From Fluoribacter gormanii (lineage in GTDB: Bacteria > Pseudomonadota > Gammaproteobacteria > Legionellales > Legionellaceae), in NCBI RefSeq assembly GCF_900156395.1, contig NZ_FTNL01000021.1, positions 1 to 64,000 of the forward strand: 64,000 nucleotides of DNA, written 5' to 3'. A program made the translations under genes and the position numbers. How positions within the stretch are numbered: the first letter of the stretch is position 1; each line of letters starts with the position of its first letter. Positions 9,811 through 19,037 of this stretch are shown here, in pieces. The notes below the pieces were generated by a model. It saw nothing but the letters and a program-made list of their open reading frames with translations. It was not told the DNA's origin and ran no database searches.

Positions 9811-10338
9811 ATGAGCATAGTTAAAGTACGAAATATTTTTCTCATCGGACCCATGGGTGCAGGTAAAAGCACTATAGGTCGTGCTTTGGCAAAGGAGCTC
9901 AAATTAGAATTTTTTGATTCGGATGAAGTTATTGAAGAGCGTGCTGGCGCCGATATATCTTGGATTTTTGATATTGAAGGAGAAGAGGGGTTCAGACGTC
10001 GCGAACAAAAAGTTATAGAAGAATTAACGCAAAAAACCAACATTGTTTTGGCAACGGGTGGTGGTGTGGTGATTACTCCTGAAAACAGAAATGCATTGGC
10101 AGGGCGTGGCACCGTAATCTATCTTAAAACCTCATTACAACAACAATTTGAAAGAACTAAGCGAGATACCAAGCGTCCTTTGCTGCAAACAACTGATCTT
10201 GAAGGAAGATTGGAATCATTGAGAGATGAGCGTGAGCCATTTTACAATGAGTTAGCTGATGTTAGTTTTGAAACAGATAAATTAACAGTCAAGGCAGTTG
10301 CAAACAATATAATAAAATATATTTATGGCGAACTTTGA
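9811..10338 (+). CDS. aroK: Shikimate kinase AroK
   Basis: Phosphorylates shikimate with ATP to shikimate-3-phosphate in aromatic amino-acid synthesis (cytosol). The 175 residues carry the P-loop GPMGAGKST (about 12-20), the shikimate-binding [11 protein letters not shown] region, FRRREQKVI and ATGGGVV, all hallmarks of AroK. The ATG has AGAGGT about 12 bases upstream. It overlaps aroB by 14 bases; aroKB-damX after pilQ is the standard gammaproteobacterial arrangement. Confidence 0.95.
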   Translation: MSIVKVRNIFLIGPMGAGKSTIGRALAKELKLEFFDSDEVIEERAGADISWIFDIEGEEGFRRREQKVIEELTQKTNIVLATGGGVVITPENRNALAGRGTVIYLKTSLQQQFERTKRDTKRPLLQTTDLEGRLESLRDEREPFYNELADVSFETDKLTVKAVANNIIKYIYGEL

Positions 10339-11428
10339 GATTTATGATCGGGTTGATGTTTCTTTAACGGAACATCAATACCCTATTGTTATTTGTCGCA
10401 ATGGTTTGCAAAATCCGCATTTTTTGCAATCTCTTGTAACTTCTTCGCAAATTTTAATTGTTACCAACAAAACAATAGCTCCTTTTTATTTAAAGTACGT
10501 GCAGTCTGCTTTTACCAAAAACCAGTGTGACGTGTTGATTTTAGAAGATGGGGAACAATATAAAAATCAGCAAAGCCTATTTGCTATTTATGATGCATTA
10601 ATCCAAAAGAAACACCATAGAGATACGACACTTATAGCCTTAGGCGGAGGAGTAATTGGTGATATGACGGGATTTGCAGCATCAACATATCAGCGTGGAG
10701 TAAAACTGATTCAAATTCCTACAACTTTATTATCGCAAATTGATGCTTCTGTGGGTGGAAAAACAGGAATCAATCATCCCTTGGGCAAAAATATGATTGG
10801 CAGTTTTTACCAGCCACAATCGGTGGTTATTGATTTAAATACATTAAATACTCTTCCTGAAAGAGAATTTCGTGCGGGTTTGGCGGAAATGATAAAATAT
10901 GCTTTGCTTGCAGGAGATCAATTTTTCAAATTCCTTAGTGAGGCACTCCGACAGGGGTTAACTACCAAGAGCTCGCAATTACCTCAATTAATAGCTGAGT
11001 GCTGCCGTATTAAAGCTCAATATGTTGAAACTGACGAAAAGGAATCTGGGCAACGAGCTTTATTGAATCTTGGCCATACTTTTGCACATGCACTTGAAAC
11101 TTATACTAATTATCAACAATGGCTGCATGGCGAAGCTGTAGCAATTGGCTTATATTGTGCAGCTGTTCTGTCGTATAAAATGCACTTAGTTGATGAACAG
11201 TTGGTCGAACAAGTAGAGCAAATTCTGCAACTGGCGGGTTTACCACATAAAATTCCAAGAAGTATCAATTTGGAAAAACTCAAAGAATTGATGCAATCGG
11301 ATAAAAAAATTAAAAATAACCGTTTACGCTTTGTGCTCATTAATAAGCCTGGCGATTGTTATCTCGAATCTGAAGTAACAGAGGATTGTTTGTATAATGC
11401 ACTCGTTGCAGCTGTAAGAGGAGAATAA
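10325..11428 (+). CDS. aroB: 3-dehydroquinate synthase AroB
   Basis: NAD- and Zn-dependent enzyme converting DAHP to 3-dehydroquinate, the second shikimate-pathway step. The 367 residues contain the NAD-binding [15 protein letters not shown] (about 107-121), the [16 protein letters not shown] substrate loop (about 134-149), and metal-binding residues in AEMIKYALL and [11 protein letters not shown]. Normal length and intact. It overlaps aroK and is followed 2 bases later by the DamX-like gene, so the three are probably cotranscribed. Confidence 0.95.
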   Translation: MANFEIYDRVDVSLTEHQYPIVICRNGLQNPHFLQSLVTSSQILIVTNKTIAPFYLKYVQSAFTKNQCDVLILEDGEQYKNQQSLFAIYDALIQKKHHRDTTLIALGGGVIGDMTGFAASTYQRGVKLIQIPTTLLSQIDASVGGKTGINHPLGKNMIGSFYQPQSVVIDLNTLNTLPEREFRAGLAEMIKYALLAGDQFFKFLSEALRQGLTTKSSQLPQLIAECCRIKAQYVETDEKESGQRALLNLGHTFAHALETYTNYQQWLHGEAVAIGLYCAAVLSYKMHLVDEQLVEQVEQILQLAGLPHKIPRSINLEKLKELMQSDKKIKNNRLRFVLINKPGDCYLESEVTEDCLYNALVAAVRGE

Positions 11429-11430
11429 AA

Positions 11431-12900
11431 ATGAAAGAGGGAATGATTCAGTCTGATGTAGCGGCTGTTATTCAACCAAGAGTATTATTTAAACCAGGAT
11501 CGTGGCTCGCTAAGATTGATTTCATTAATCATTTGATTCTTTTTAATAACGTGCTCGTTACGGTTCTATCCGAAAAAGAGGGTGGTAAATCTTCTTTTGG
11601 AACTTTGTTGCAAGGCAATTTAGATCAACAGATCAAATCAATTTTTATTACAGTTAAGCCGCCTTGCAATCGGGAAAACATCATTCAAGACATTGCAACC
11701 CAGCTACATCTTAACTACGATGAACATACTGATATTAGTTCCTTAGTGGCACAAATAAATGAACGAAAAGCACATGTGTTGATACTGATCGATGATGCGC
11801 AACATTTGCCGGAGCCTTTTATCAAGGAAGCAATGTTAGCAATAAAGAGCCAGGAAAATTTTAGTTTTTTCCACCTTTGTTTAATATCTGATTATTCTAT
11901 TGTTGCAACGCTTAATAATTTAGTCGCTTCTTTTTTTGAGAATTTAGTCCACACTATTGAATTGGGTTCATTGAATGAAAGCGAAACAAGGACTTATGTA
12001 TTACAACGCGCTATGGCTACACATTTGATCAGTAAACCATTAACTGAAGCGCAGTTTAAGCAGTTTTATCAATTAACTAAAGGAAATCTGGCAAAGATTA
12101 ACAGCCATCTGGAGTCATTTGTATTTAAGTGCGCCACCCAAAAGAAAAAAGAGCCTTTAAAATTGGTGAAAAAAGCAAGTATTGCTGCGAGTGTGGCTTT
12201 TATTGGGGGGCTTGTGGGGTTTTATTTTGCTCAAAATTATGATCTTTCATCATTTTATCATTCAATGATTGGCTCTAGCCAAGATAAAAATGCAGAAGAG
12301 ATAGCAATAAAGCAACAGGAACAACCTGAAGTGCTTGAAAGCCAAATTGCTTCTTGGCAGGATTCTTCAACTCGACAATTGGTATACTCTTCCTTACCCA
12401 AAAAGCAAATTTTAGATGACATCAGCGATGAGATGCTCAATGAGCCTCCTGTAGCAATTATTGATAAAGTCGTTGTGATTCCTAAATTGCAAATGCAGAA
12501 TCTTGCAGAGCAAGAGGCCAGAATTCCTGAGTCGGAGTTTCAACGTGAAAACCCAGAGTCAGATCTCAAGCGTGAGTCAAAATTAGTTGAAATTCCAGCA
12601 ACAAAACAGAATAAAGATAAGAAAGATCAATCTTCAAGTAATAATAAAACCATTAATCTGTATACCATACAAGTCGCTGCGAGCCATAATAAAAAAGATA
12701 TAGAACGTTTTCAGCATAATAATAAGTTACTTGCAGAAAACTCTAAAATAAGACATTTTACTAATGCTAAAGGGGTTTGGTATGTGTTGACTCTGGGAGA
12801 GTATGAAACCAGAAATGAAGCACAACGTAGCATAGGTAAGTTACCAGCAACTATAACTAAATTAAATCCTTGGGTTAGGCCTGTATCAAGCCTTGGATAA
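11431..12900 (+). CDS. damX: DamX-like AAA+/SPOR-domain division protein
   Basis: A 489-residue inner-membrane protein. The N-terminal half (about 20-240) is an ExeA-like AAA+ domain with Walker B LILIDDAQ. Its P-loop-like stretch SEKEGGKS has Ser where the first Gly/Ala is expected, so nucleotide binding may be weakened. One membrane helix (about 250-268) is followed by a long charged linker and a C-terminal SPOR domain (about 408-485) with YTIQVAAS and VWYVLTLGEY, which binds denuded glycan strands at the septum. Its position after aroB matches damX in enterobacteria. SD GAGGAG precedes the ATG. Confidence 0.85.
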   Translation: MKEGMIQSDVAAVIQPRVLFKPGSWLAKIDFINHLILFNNVLVTVLSEKEGGKSSFGTLLQGNLDQQIKSIFITVKPPCNRENIIQDIATQLHLNYDEHTDISSLVAQINERKAHVLILIDDAQHLPEPFIKEAMLAIKSQENFSFFHLCLISDYSIVATLNNLVASFFENLVHTIELGSLNESETRTYVLQRAMATHLISKPLTEAQFKQFYQLTKGNLAKINSHLESFVFKCATQKKKEPLKLVKKASIAASVAFIGGLVGFYFAQNYDLSSFYHSMIGSSQDKNAEEIAIKQQEQPEVLESQIASWQDSSTRQLVYSSLPKKQILDDISDEMLNEPPVAIIDKVVVIPKLQMQNLAEQEARIPESEFQRENPESDLKRESKLVEIPATKQNKDKKDQSSSNNKTINLYTIQVAASHNKKDIERFQHNNKLLAENSKIRHFTNAKGVWYVLTLGEYETRNEAQRSIGKLPATITKLNPWVRPVSSLG

Positions 12901-13194
12901 GTTGCTTAGGGTTGAACCATCAAACATCAAAAGAACTGCAGTAAGTGTATATGGTCTATTGACTGGACGGCTCTATTTGGTACATCTTGCGCGAACATAA
13001 CTCGGAAGACTCACATACTGATGTATGCTACATTCCTCAGCATCATGTTCGCACAACCTGCGCTCAAATCTAGCTGTTTCTCAAGGTTCAAGCATAATTC
13101 CTGAACGGTTATGCCTGAAGCCTGAGCGTAGCTCAGCGTAACCTCCTGGGGCACCACCAATAAATATTTACGAGTAGACTAGGCTACATTCATA
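12901..13194. repeat. Intergenic palindromes between damX and proC
   Basis: 294 bp with no gene. It contains a nested hairpin: outer arms GCGAACAT (12991-12998) and ATGTTCGC (13045-13052) enclose an inner CATAC-TGAT-GTATG stem (13014-13027), centred on the same point. A second short palindrome CTGAGC-GTA-GCTCAG lies at 13122-13136. The region ends in AGGCTAC near 13188, the edge motif of other palindromes in this window. Lying between convergent genes, it may serve as a two-way transcription boundary, but there is no T-run. Confidence 0.45.
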
Positions 13195-14028
13195 CTATTG
13201 AGCATTTAATGATTCAGTTATTTGCTCAATACGTTCCTCTGCTGCTTCATAGATTTGTTTAAAGAGATCAAAAAAATCAGGAAAAGACAGTTTCTCCAAA
13301 GAATGGGCAGTCACGCCATGAGGAGTACTTACACCTGCTCTTAATTGAGCAAAAGATCGTCCAGACTTTTTGGCTAATTCTGCTGCTCCAAAGACAGACT
13401 CCAAGGCGATCTTTTCTGAGAGTTCTTCTGGGATTCCTCGACTTATTGCCGCTTTTTGCAACGCTTCGAGAAATAGAAAGACATAAGCCGGAGCACAACC
13501 AATTGGGGCAGTAAGTGTGTCAAGCATGGATTCTTGTTCCACCCAAAAAGTGTATCCTACTTGATTAAAAAGAGTTTCAATCAATTGTTTTTGTTTAGAT
13601 GTTGCGAAAGAATTAGCAAATAAGGCTGAGGTTCCTTTACAAAATTCGGTGGGAGTATTGGTCATTACACGAATAACCCCTAACCTTTTCTTGTCAAGCC
13701 AACGAGTTATGTTATCAATGTCAATCACACCTGCCAAAGAAATAATCACAGGTTCTCTTGATTGCAGGGTTGGAGCAATTTCCTGACATACCTCCTGCAT
13801 AAATTGAGGTTTTACAGCAAGAATAAGGATTTCTGCGTTTTGAGCTGCCTGAGTATTGGTCTTTACTGATAGTACACCTAGTTCCTTAGCTAAACGCTCT
13901 GATTTACTGGGGTCACGATTACTAAATGTTATGGAACTTGAGGGATATCCACTCTTAATGAGACCACGTGCTAAAGCACTTCCTAAATGACCTGCACCAA
14001 TGATAGAAATAGTATGTATTTTGATCAT
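13195..14028 (-). CDS. proC: Pyrroline-5-carboxylate reductase ProC
   Basis: Final enzyme of proline synthesis, reducing pyrroline-5-carboxylate with NAD(P)H. The 277 residues start with a Rossmann motif (ISIIGAGHLGSALARGL, about 6-22). VIRVMTNTP and the C-terminal dimerisation domain follow, including the ProC signature region around FAQLRAGVSTPHGVT (about 230-245). Intact and of family length. In many gammaproteobacteria proC neighbours yggS/yggT; here those genes are about 27 kb away. Confidence 0.95.
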   Translation of the reverse strand: MIKIHTISIIGAGHLGSALARGLIKSGYPSSSITFSNRDPSKSERLAKELGVLSVKTNTQAAQNAEILILAVKPQFMQEVCQEIAPTLQSREPVIISLAGVIDIDNITRWLDKKRLGVIRVMTNTPTEFCKGTSALFANSFATSKQKQLIETLFNQVGYTFWVEQESMLDTLTAPIGCAPAYVFLFLEALQKAAISRGIPEELSEKIALESVFGAAELAKKSGRSFAQLRAGVSTPHGVTAHSLEKLSFPDFFDLFKQIYEAAEERIEQITESLNAQ

Positions 14029-14269
14029 ATTGTCTTATATTTTAAATTTAATCCGAAAATACCAAGATGAAGGGGTAGATGTCAAGAAAGGATTGAGATA
14101 GAACAAATCAAAAATAACTATTTTACATTGAATATCTTGCTCATCCTGTTAAACTGAAAAAAATAAAAATGCCTATCCTCTAGGTTCTGTCCTATCTGCT
14201 GCGAAACACTTGTTGATAAGGTTAGTTAGATAAATTAATTTATCGGTTATTATGGATTAAAGAATAGTA

Positions 14270-15913
14270 ATGATGGAAAAAGTACAACTACAACAAGAAA
14301 TCCACTCCAAGTGGCGTGATATAGATGGTTGGAACTATTATTTTTTGTTGAAATTTGCTCTATTATGGGCTGGATATTTAAATTTTCATCCTTTTATTAA
14401 TCTGGTTTTTTTTGCGTTTTTGTTGTTTCCTTTACCTTCAATACTACTTCATCGCTGCCGTAATTGGATAGCTGTTCCAATAGGTCTTGCGATATTTTAC
14501 AATGATACTTGGCTACCTGGTTTAAGTACAATTACGAGTCAGTGGACAAACAACCTTTTTGTTTTCAACTTCAGCTACCTTCTTGAATTAATAAATCGTA
14601 CTATTAACTGGGAATTGGTAGGAATGGCTTTTGTACTCTTAGTTGCCTATCTGTTTTTTTGTCAGTGGATTCGAATTACGTCGTTTACTGTAATCGCCTT
14701 AACTTGGCTAAATATTCTCACACTGACCGCTCCAAGCATTAACCTCTCGCCTATTCAAAACAAGATAGTTTCAGGCAACGTACCAGCTGAGGCAGAAGTT
14801 AAAACTAGTGGGAGAGAGCCCAGTAGTAATTTGCCACCTACCAATGAAAATCTAAATTCGTATTTAAATCAATTTTATGAGCAGCAAAAAAAATTACGTA
14901 CTTCTTTCCCCAGTGCTCTTTCTAATGACGCACAACCTTTTGACATAATTTTTATTCAGATTGATTCGCTTGCTTGGGCTGATATAGAGGCTGTGCATTT
15001 AGGAGATCATCCTCTATGGAATAAATTTGATATTCTGTTTAATAATTTTAATTCGGTTTCATCGTATAGTGGACCTGCAGCAATACGTTTATTACGTGCG
15101 AGCTGCGGCCAGACAACTCATGCGGATCTTTATAAGCCAGTTGCTCAAAATTGTTATATTTTTAATAACCTGGCTAAGCTTGGATTTTCTCCGGAGATAG
15201 TGCTCGATCATGACGGTTTATTTGATAATTTTCTCAAACAAATACAAGAATATGGTGGTTTAGTTAATGTACCTTTAATGTCAAGAGTGGGTATCACTCC
15301 TGATTTAGTTTCATTTGATGGGAAAGAGCTTTTAGATGATGGTCAAATACAGGAGCGGTGGCTTAAGCAACGAAGTACCTCAGGTATGAAAAGAAATGCT
15401 ACCTATTATAATGATATCTCGCTCCATGATGGCAATACCTTTATTGGCGTAAATAAAAAAGCCCCATATGAACCACGAGCAAAAAAACTTTTAGATCAAG
15501 TGATGAATTTTTTCACGGCATTGGAAAAGGCAGGGCGTAAGGTGATGGTGGTTTTTATCCCGAATCAAGGAACTAATTTTGCGGGTGATAAATTACAAAT
15601 GCCAGGGTTACGTGATATTCCTGGCCCGAGTATTACGCATGTTCCTGTTGGTATTAAATTTATTGGGATGAATGCAAAGCCCGCCCCAATCCAAATAAAA
15701 GATCCAAGCAGTTATTTGGCTGTTTCAGAATTAATTGCTCGTTTGGTTGATGGACAAATCTTTAATCAGGATAATGTTAGTTTAGAAACACTAACACAAA
15801 ACTTGCCAAAAACCTCCTTTGTTTCATCGAATCAAGGAGTAACCGTGGTGAAATATCAAGATAAATTTTATATTTTATTGAAAGGTGACAGTAATTGGGT
15901 ACCTTATTCTTAG
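14270..15913 (+). CDS. bcsG: BcsG-like cellulose phosphoethanolamine transferase with altered metal site
   Basis: Inner-membrane protein of 547 residues, close to E. coli BcsG (559) throughout. The N-terminal membrane domain (about 20-160) contains YFLLKFALLWAGYLNFHP and NDTWLPG, then a Pro/Asn linker and a periplasmic alkaline-phosphatase-fold domain (about 220-547). The nucleophile region SYSGPAAIRLLRASCGQ is intact (Ser about 267). However, the E. coli zinc ligands Cys243, Glu442 and His443 (remembered numbering) align to Asp232, Asn432 and Gln433; the motif PEHG reads PNQG, confirmed in the DNA (AAT CAA). Asp could bind metal, Asn and Gln poorly, so pEtN transfer may be lost or changed. 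No bcsE or bcsF is visible next to it. It converges with bcsC. Confidence 0.9.
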   Translation: MMEKVQLQQEIHSKWRDIDGWNYYFLLKFALLWAGYLNFHPFINLVFFAFLLFPLPSILLHRCRNWIAVPIGLAIFYNDTWLPGLSTITSQWTNNLFVFNFSYLLELINRTINWELVGMAFVLLVAYLFFCQWIRITSFTVIALTWLNILTLTAPSINLSPIQNKIVSGNVPAEAEVKTSGREPSSNLPPTNENLNSYLNQFYEQQKKLRTSFPSALSNDAQPFDIIFIQIDSLAWADIEAVHLGDHPLWNKFDILFNNFNSVSSYSGPAAIRLLRASCGQTTHADLYKPVAQNCYIFNNLAKLGFSPEIVLDHDGLFDNFLKQIQEYGGLVNVPLMSRVGITPDLVSFDGKELLDDGQIQERWLKQRSTSGMKRNATYYNDISLHDGNTFIGVNKKAPYEPRAKKLLDQVMNFFTALEKAGRKVMVVFIPNQGTNFAGDKLQMPGLRDIPGPSITHVPVGIKFIGMNAKPAPIQIKDPSSYLAVSELIARLVDGQIFNQDNVSLETLTQNLPKTSFVSSNQGVTVVKYQDKFYILLKGDSNWVPYS

Positions 15914-16028
15914 CGACTTCTAATTGGCCTATTAAATAAAGACGTTGCTAACATAAAACCGGGATTGAGGGTTGTATTCATTTTTAAAGAACCAAGTAAC
16001 AACGTACCAGGTAATGATTAAACGTATA

Positions 16029-19000
16029 TCATCTAAAGTTGGAGTAGGGTACTAATGGGACGATAGGCATGTCCATATCACCTTGCCAACCTTCGAATGA
16101 ATAACGAAGAAAGAGGGAGAAATGGCTGGGTGTAAAATCTGTTGATCGTTGAATATCTACCAGTCCCCCTATAATAAAATGTGAACCCATCCGACGTTCT
16201 AATAATGCAAGAAATGAGTAACCGTAGCCTATGATGGATGTGCCAGCTTGAATGGAGTTTTGTGTATTGTCGAAATTTGGAATAAGGTTGGGTAATGGAT
16301 ATGAAACCAGGTCTTGGGTTACTTGACGAGACCAAGTTACTGTGGCTCCTAATTCATAAGACCAGTTTGCGACTCGTCGTCGATAATTAATTGGGATTGT
16401 AAATGATAAATAAAAATCTGGACTATAATATCCACCTTGTCCAAGATTAAAGCCATATAAATTCTTATCATAGTGCCAGACCATATTTGTAAGTCCGATG
16501 ATAAAACGGCGATTATCTTCATTGATTATTTTGTAATAATAACCATCCAACAAAAGAATACGGGTATTAGACTCAACATTCTTCCCGGTTAATTCATTAC
16601 CAATGATATTAGCCCAGAAACCATTTGCTTCCCCCCGATCATAACTGAGCGATAAAGTAAGTCCCGTAGCAACAACCCCGCCCCATTTAATTCCTGTATT
16701 TGGGTCTACTGCTCCTGCAAAGGAAAGTAGGGAGTTGGTCATAGGGCGTTGTGATGCGGTAATTGTCCAGCCAATATGTCGTATTTCACCGCGATAATTG
16801 ATGCCTCCAATCCAATTTCCTACAGGGTATCCAATAGGTGTTTCGCCAATATCAAATCCCCAGGTTGGATTTTGCCATCCTCCATCCCAGCCAATCCCCT
16901 TTGCTCGTTGTACGATGCCGGTAGTACATCCAGTAATCGCACAAGTGCCAAAATCATCAAAATAAACCCCATTGAATGTAGAAAAACTTCCTGCACCTAT
17001 GTTGACTTTATCCGCTCTTAAAAATGCACGGCCGTTGGCATAACCCCAATCTGCTTGAGCTATGCTATCTTCGGCTCGCAGCTCAGAAGTTCCAGCTTTA
17101 TCTGTCAATTGCCAATAATCTTCGTCTACAGTGATGCGCGTTTCTTGTTGCTGATAAAGTAGGGCTGATTCAGAACGAATACTGCGCTTAAGCCAATCAT
17201 CCTCTGCATGAATACGGGTTAACCAGGTATAATAGTCGTTACTGGCTGGCCATATTGATGTGATATTGCTTTGCATCATGGATTTTTTGTAATCTTCCTG
17301 TGCCAACTTTGGCATTCTATGTTGTGTTTCCAAGCGGGCTGCATCCCGAAAGATAAGTGCACTGTCTTGGCTGGGTGCCGCATGAACGCTTTTTTGTTTG
17401 ATTTGGTGAAACATAGTTAATGCTTTTTTCGACTCTCCTACAGCATTCCAAGCATTGGCTATTCTTCTTTGCATGTTAGGATTGAACGTTAATTCCATTT
17501 TGGGGAGTTGTTCTAGCAATTGGTGCGCTTCGTTCTTTTTACCTAAAGCGACTAGTGACTCTATAACCCCGAGATTTGCTTCAGCATTAAGTGGTTCATG
17601 AATTTTCACATCTTGATAATAGTCTAGTGCTTTTGCAAATTTACCATCTAATAAAGCCCAATCTGCTAAAGTGAGCTTAATGGGGCTAGTTTGTGATTGA
17701 CTCATTAAATAAGCTTCTGCACCTTGTATATTGCCACTATCTCGCAATTGTCGAGCGTGTTGTAAAATCAATTCAGCAGATATTCGTTCTGCCAACTGAT
17801 GCATGCCTACATTCCATTGTTTTTGTGGAATGGTATGAAGATGAGCCAGTGCCTTTTGCAACTGCTCTGTGTTCGATAAATAAAGTGCATAAGCATATAC
17901 CTGAACCGGATTCTTTTTTTGTTTTGATATCAATTGTTGAAACAACTCATCTGCCTTTTGGGATTTACCAATATGGTTCAATGCTAAGGCGAGATGATAA
18001 GTTAACCAAACATCATCTGGAGCAATTTTTTGTGCTTGGCTGTATTTCTCTATCGCTTTTTTCCATTCATTTGCTTTTTCAAGTTGTTCTGCTTGTTCTT
18101 GGAATGAGGAACTCTCCAAATCGAACTTTGCATCTTTAAATTTGACTTTTAGCTCTTCGGGCAAACTGTTTAGGTAATTTAATGCCTTTTGTAATGATTG
18201 ACGTTTGTAGATGCCAAGAAGCCCGTAGACTGCACTACTATTGCCCGGGCTAACGAGTAAAGCTCGTTTAAATGCTTTTTCTGAATCGACAAAATTCTTA
18301 CGGGCAAATGCTACTTCACCAACTCCTATCCAAGCATCATAATTCGTCTTATCAAGAAGGAGTGCTTGCTGATATTTTTTTTGAGCCGAATCCATATTAC
18401 CCGATTGAAAAGCTGTTTCTCCACTAGAAACCCATAAGTCTGAAAGGTTTTTTTTGAGGGCATAGGACCAATTGTCTTGATTGTTACTACTGGAATAAAC
18501 TTGATGTTCGTTCAAAAAATTATAGATTTCTTGCAGGTGATTGAACGCATTTTGGCGTTGAGCTGGAATTCTGGATAAGATGCGCCAATATTCAGCACTT
18601 AATTCAGGAGTGGGAAAAACCCCATGAAAAAGTTCATCGTATTGGGTTTTAGCCAAATCGAGATGCCCAGACATCGCCATTACTCTTGCTTTCTGAAGTT
18701 TTTGCTTTGCATCATCTTCAGTTAGAAATAAGCTCATTTGAGCTTGTTTGTAATCCGTTGAATTAGGTGCTTTCTGTTTTAATTCCTCTAGCAGCTCTTC
18801 AGCGAGAATTAGGTTTTTTTGCCGTATAGCAAGTCTGATTCGCGCTGCAAGAACATCTGGGTCATTAGGGGCGATCAATTGTAAGCGATTTAGTGAATGC
18901 TTTACAAAATCATCACGATAATAGGTTTCACCCCAAATCACCTGATTCAATAGAAATTGTTTCGGATTAATATCAATTGCATGCGCTTTTAAAACCATTA

Positions 19001-19037
19001 AGCTAAACAAAAATAAAGCAAACCTGGCTATAAGCAT
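16029..19037 (-). CDS. bcsC: Cellulose export protein BcsC (TPR scaffold plus outer-membrane barrel)
   Basis: A 1002-residue exporter that carries nascent cellulose through the periplasm and outer membrane. Signal peptide MLIARFALFLFSLMVLKAHA is followed by many TPR units (about 30-640; for example the repeat region around NYDAWIGVGEVAFARKNF) and the BCSC C-terminal beta-barrel (about 650-1002) ending in an aromatic-rich strand with terminal Arg. Shorter than E. coli BcsC (about 1157), mainly through fewer TPRs. The ATG overlaps the pgi stop, so it is the third gene of galU-pgi-bcsC rather than of a bcsABZC operon. Confidence 0.93.
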   Translation of the reverse strand: MLIARFALFLFSLMVLKAHAIDINPKQFLLNQVIWGETYYRDDFVKHSLNRLQLIAPNDPDVLAARIRLAIRQKNLILAEELLEELKQKAPNSTDYKQAQMSLFLTEDDAKQKLQKARVMAMSGHLDLAKTQYDELFHGVFPTPELSAEYWRILSRIPAQRQNAFNHLQEIYNFLNEHQVYSSSNNQDNWSYALKKNLSDLWVSSGETAFQSGNMDSAQKKYQQALLLDKTNYDAWIGVGEVAFARKNFVDSEKAFKRALLVSPGNSSAVYGLLGIYKRQSLQKALNYLNSLPEELKVKFKDAKFDLESSSFQEQAEQLEKANEWKKAIEKYSQAQKIAPDDVWLTYHLALALNHIGKSQKADELFQQLISKQKKNPVQVYAYALYLSNTEQLQKALAHLHTIPQKQWNVGMHQLAERISAELILQHARQLRDSGNIQGAEAYLMSQSQTSPIKLTLADWALLDGKFAKALDYYQDVKIHEPLNAEANLGVIESLVALGKKNEAHQLLEQLPKMELTFNPNMQRRIANAWNAVGESKKALTMFHQIKQKSVHAAPSQDSALIFRDAARLETQHRMPKLAQEDYKKSMMQSNITSIWPASNDYYTWLTRIHAEDDWLKRSIRSESALLYQQQETRITVDEDYWQLTDKAGTSELRAEDSIAQADWGYANGRAFLRADKVNIGAGSFSTFNGVYFDDFGTCAITGCTTGIVQRAKGIGWDGGWQNPTWGFDIGETPIGYPVGNWIGGINYRGEIRHIGWTITASQRPMTNSLLSFAGAVDPNTGIKWGGVVATGLTLSLSYDRGEANGFWANIIGNELTGKNVESNTRILLLDGYYYKIINEDNRRFIIGLTNMVWHYDKNLYGFNLGQGGYYSPDFYLSFTIPINYRRRVANWSYELGATVTWSRQVTQDLVSYPLPNLIPNFDNTQNSIQAGTSIIGYGYSFLALLERRMGSHFIIGGLVDIQRSTDFTPSHFSLFLRYSFEGWQGDMDMPIVPLVPYSNFR

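Noticed and set aside
14029-14269. A bcsF gene ahead of bcsG
   Set aside because: I read the gap on the plus strand; no ORF of suitable length, start site or hydrophobic N-terminus is present.
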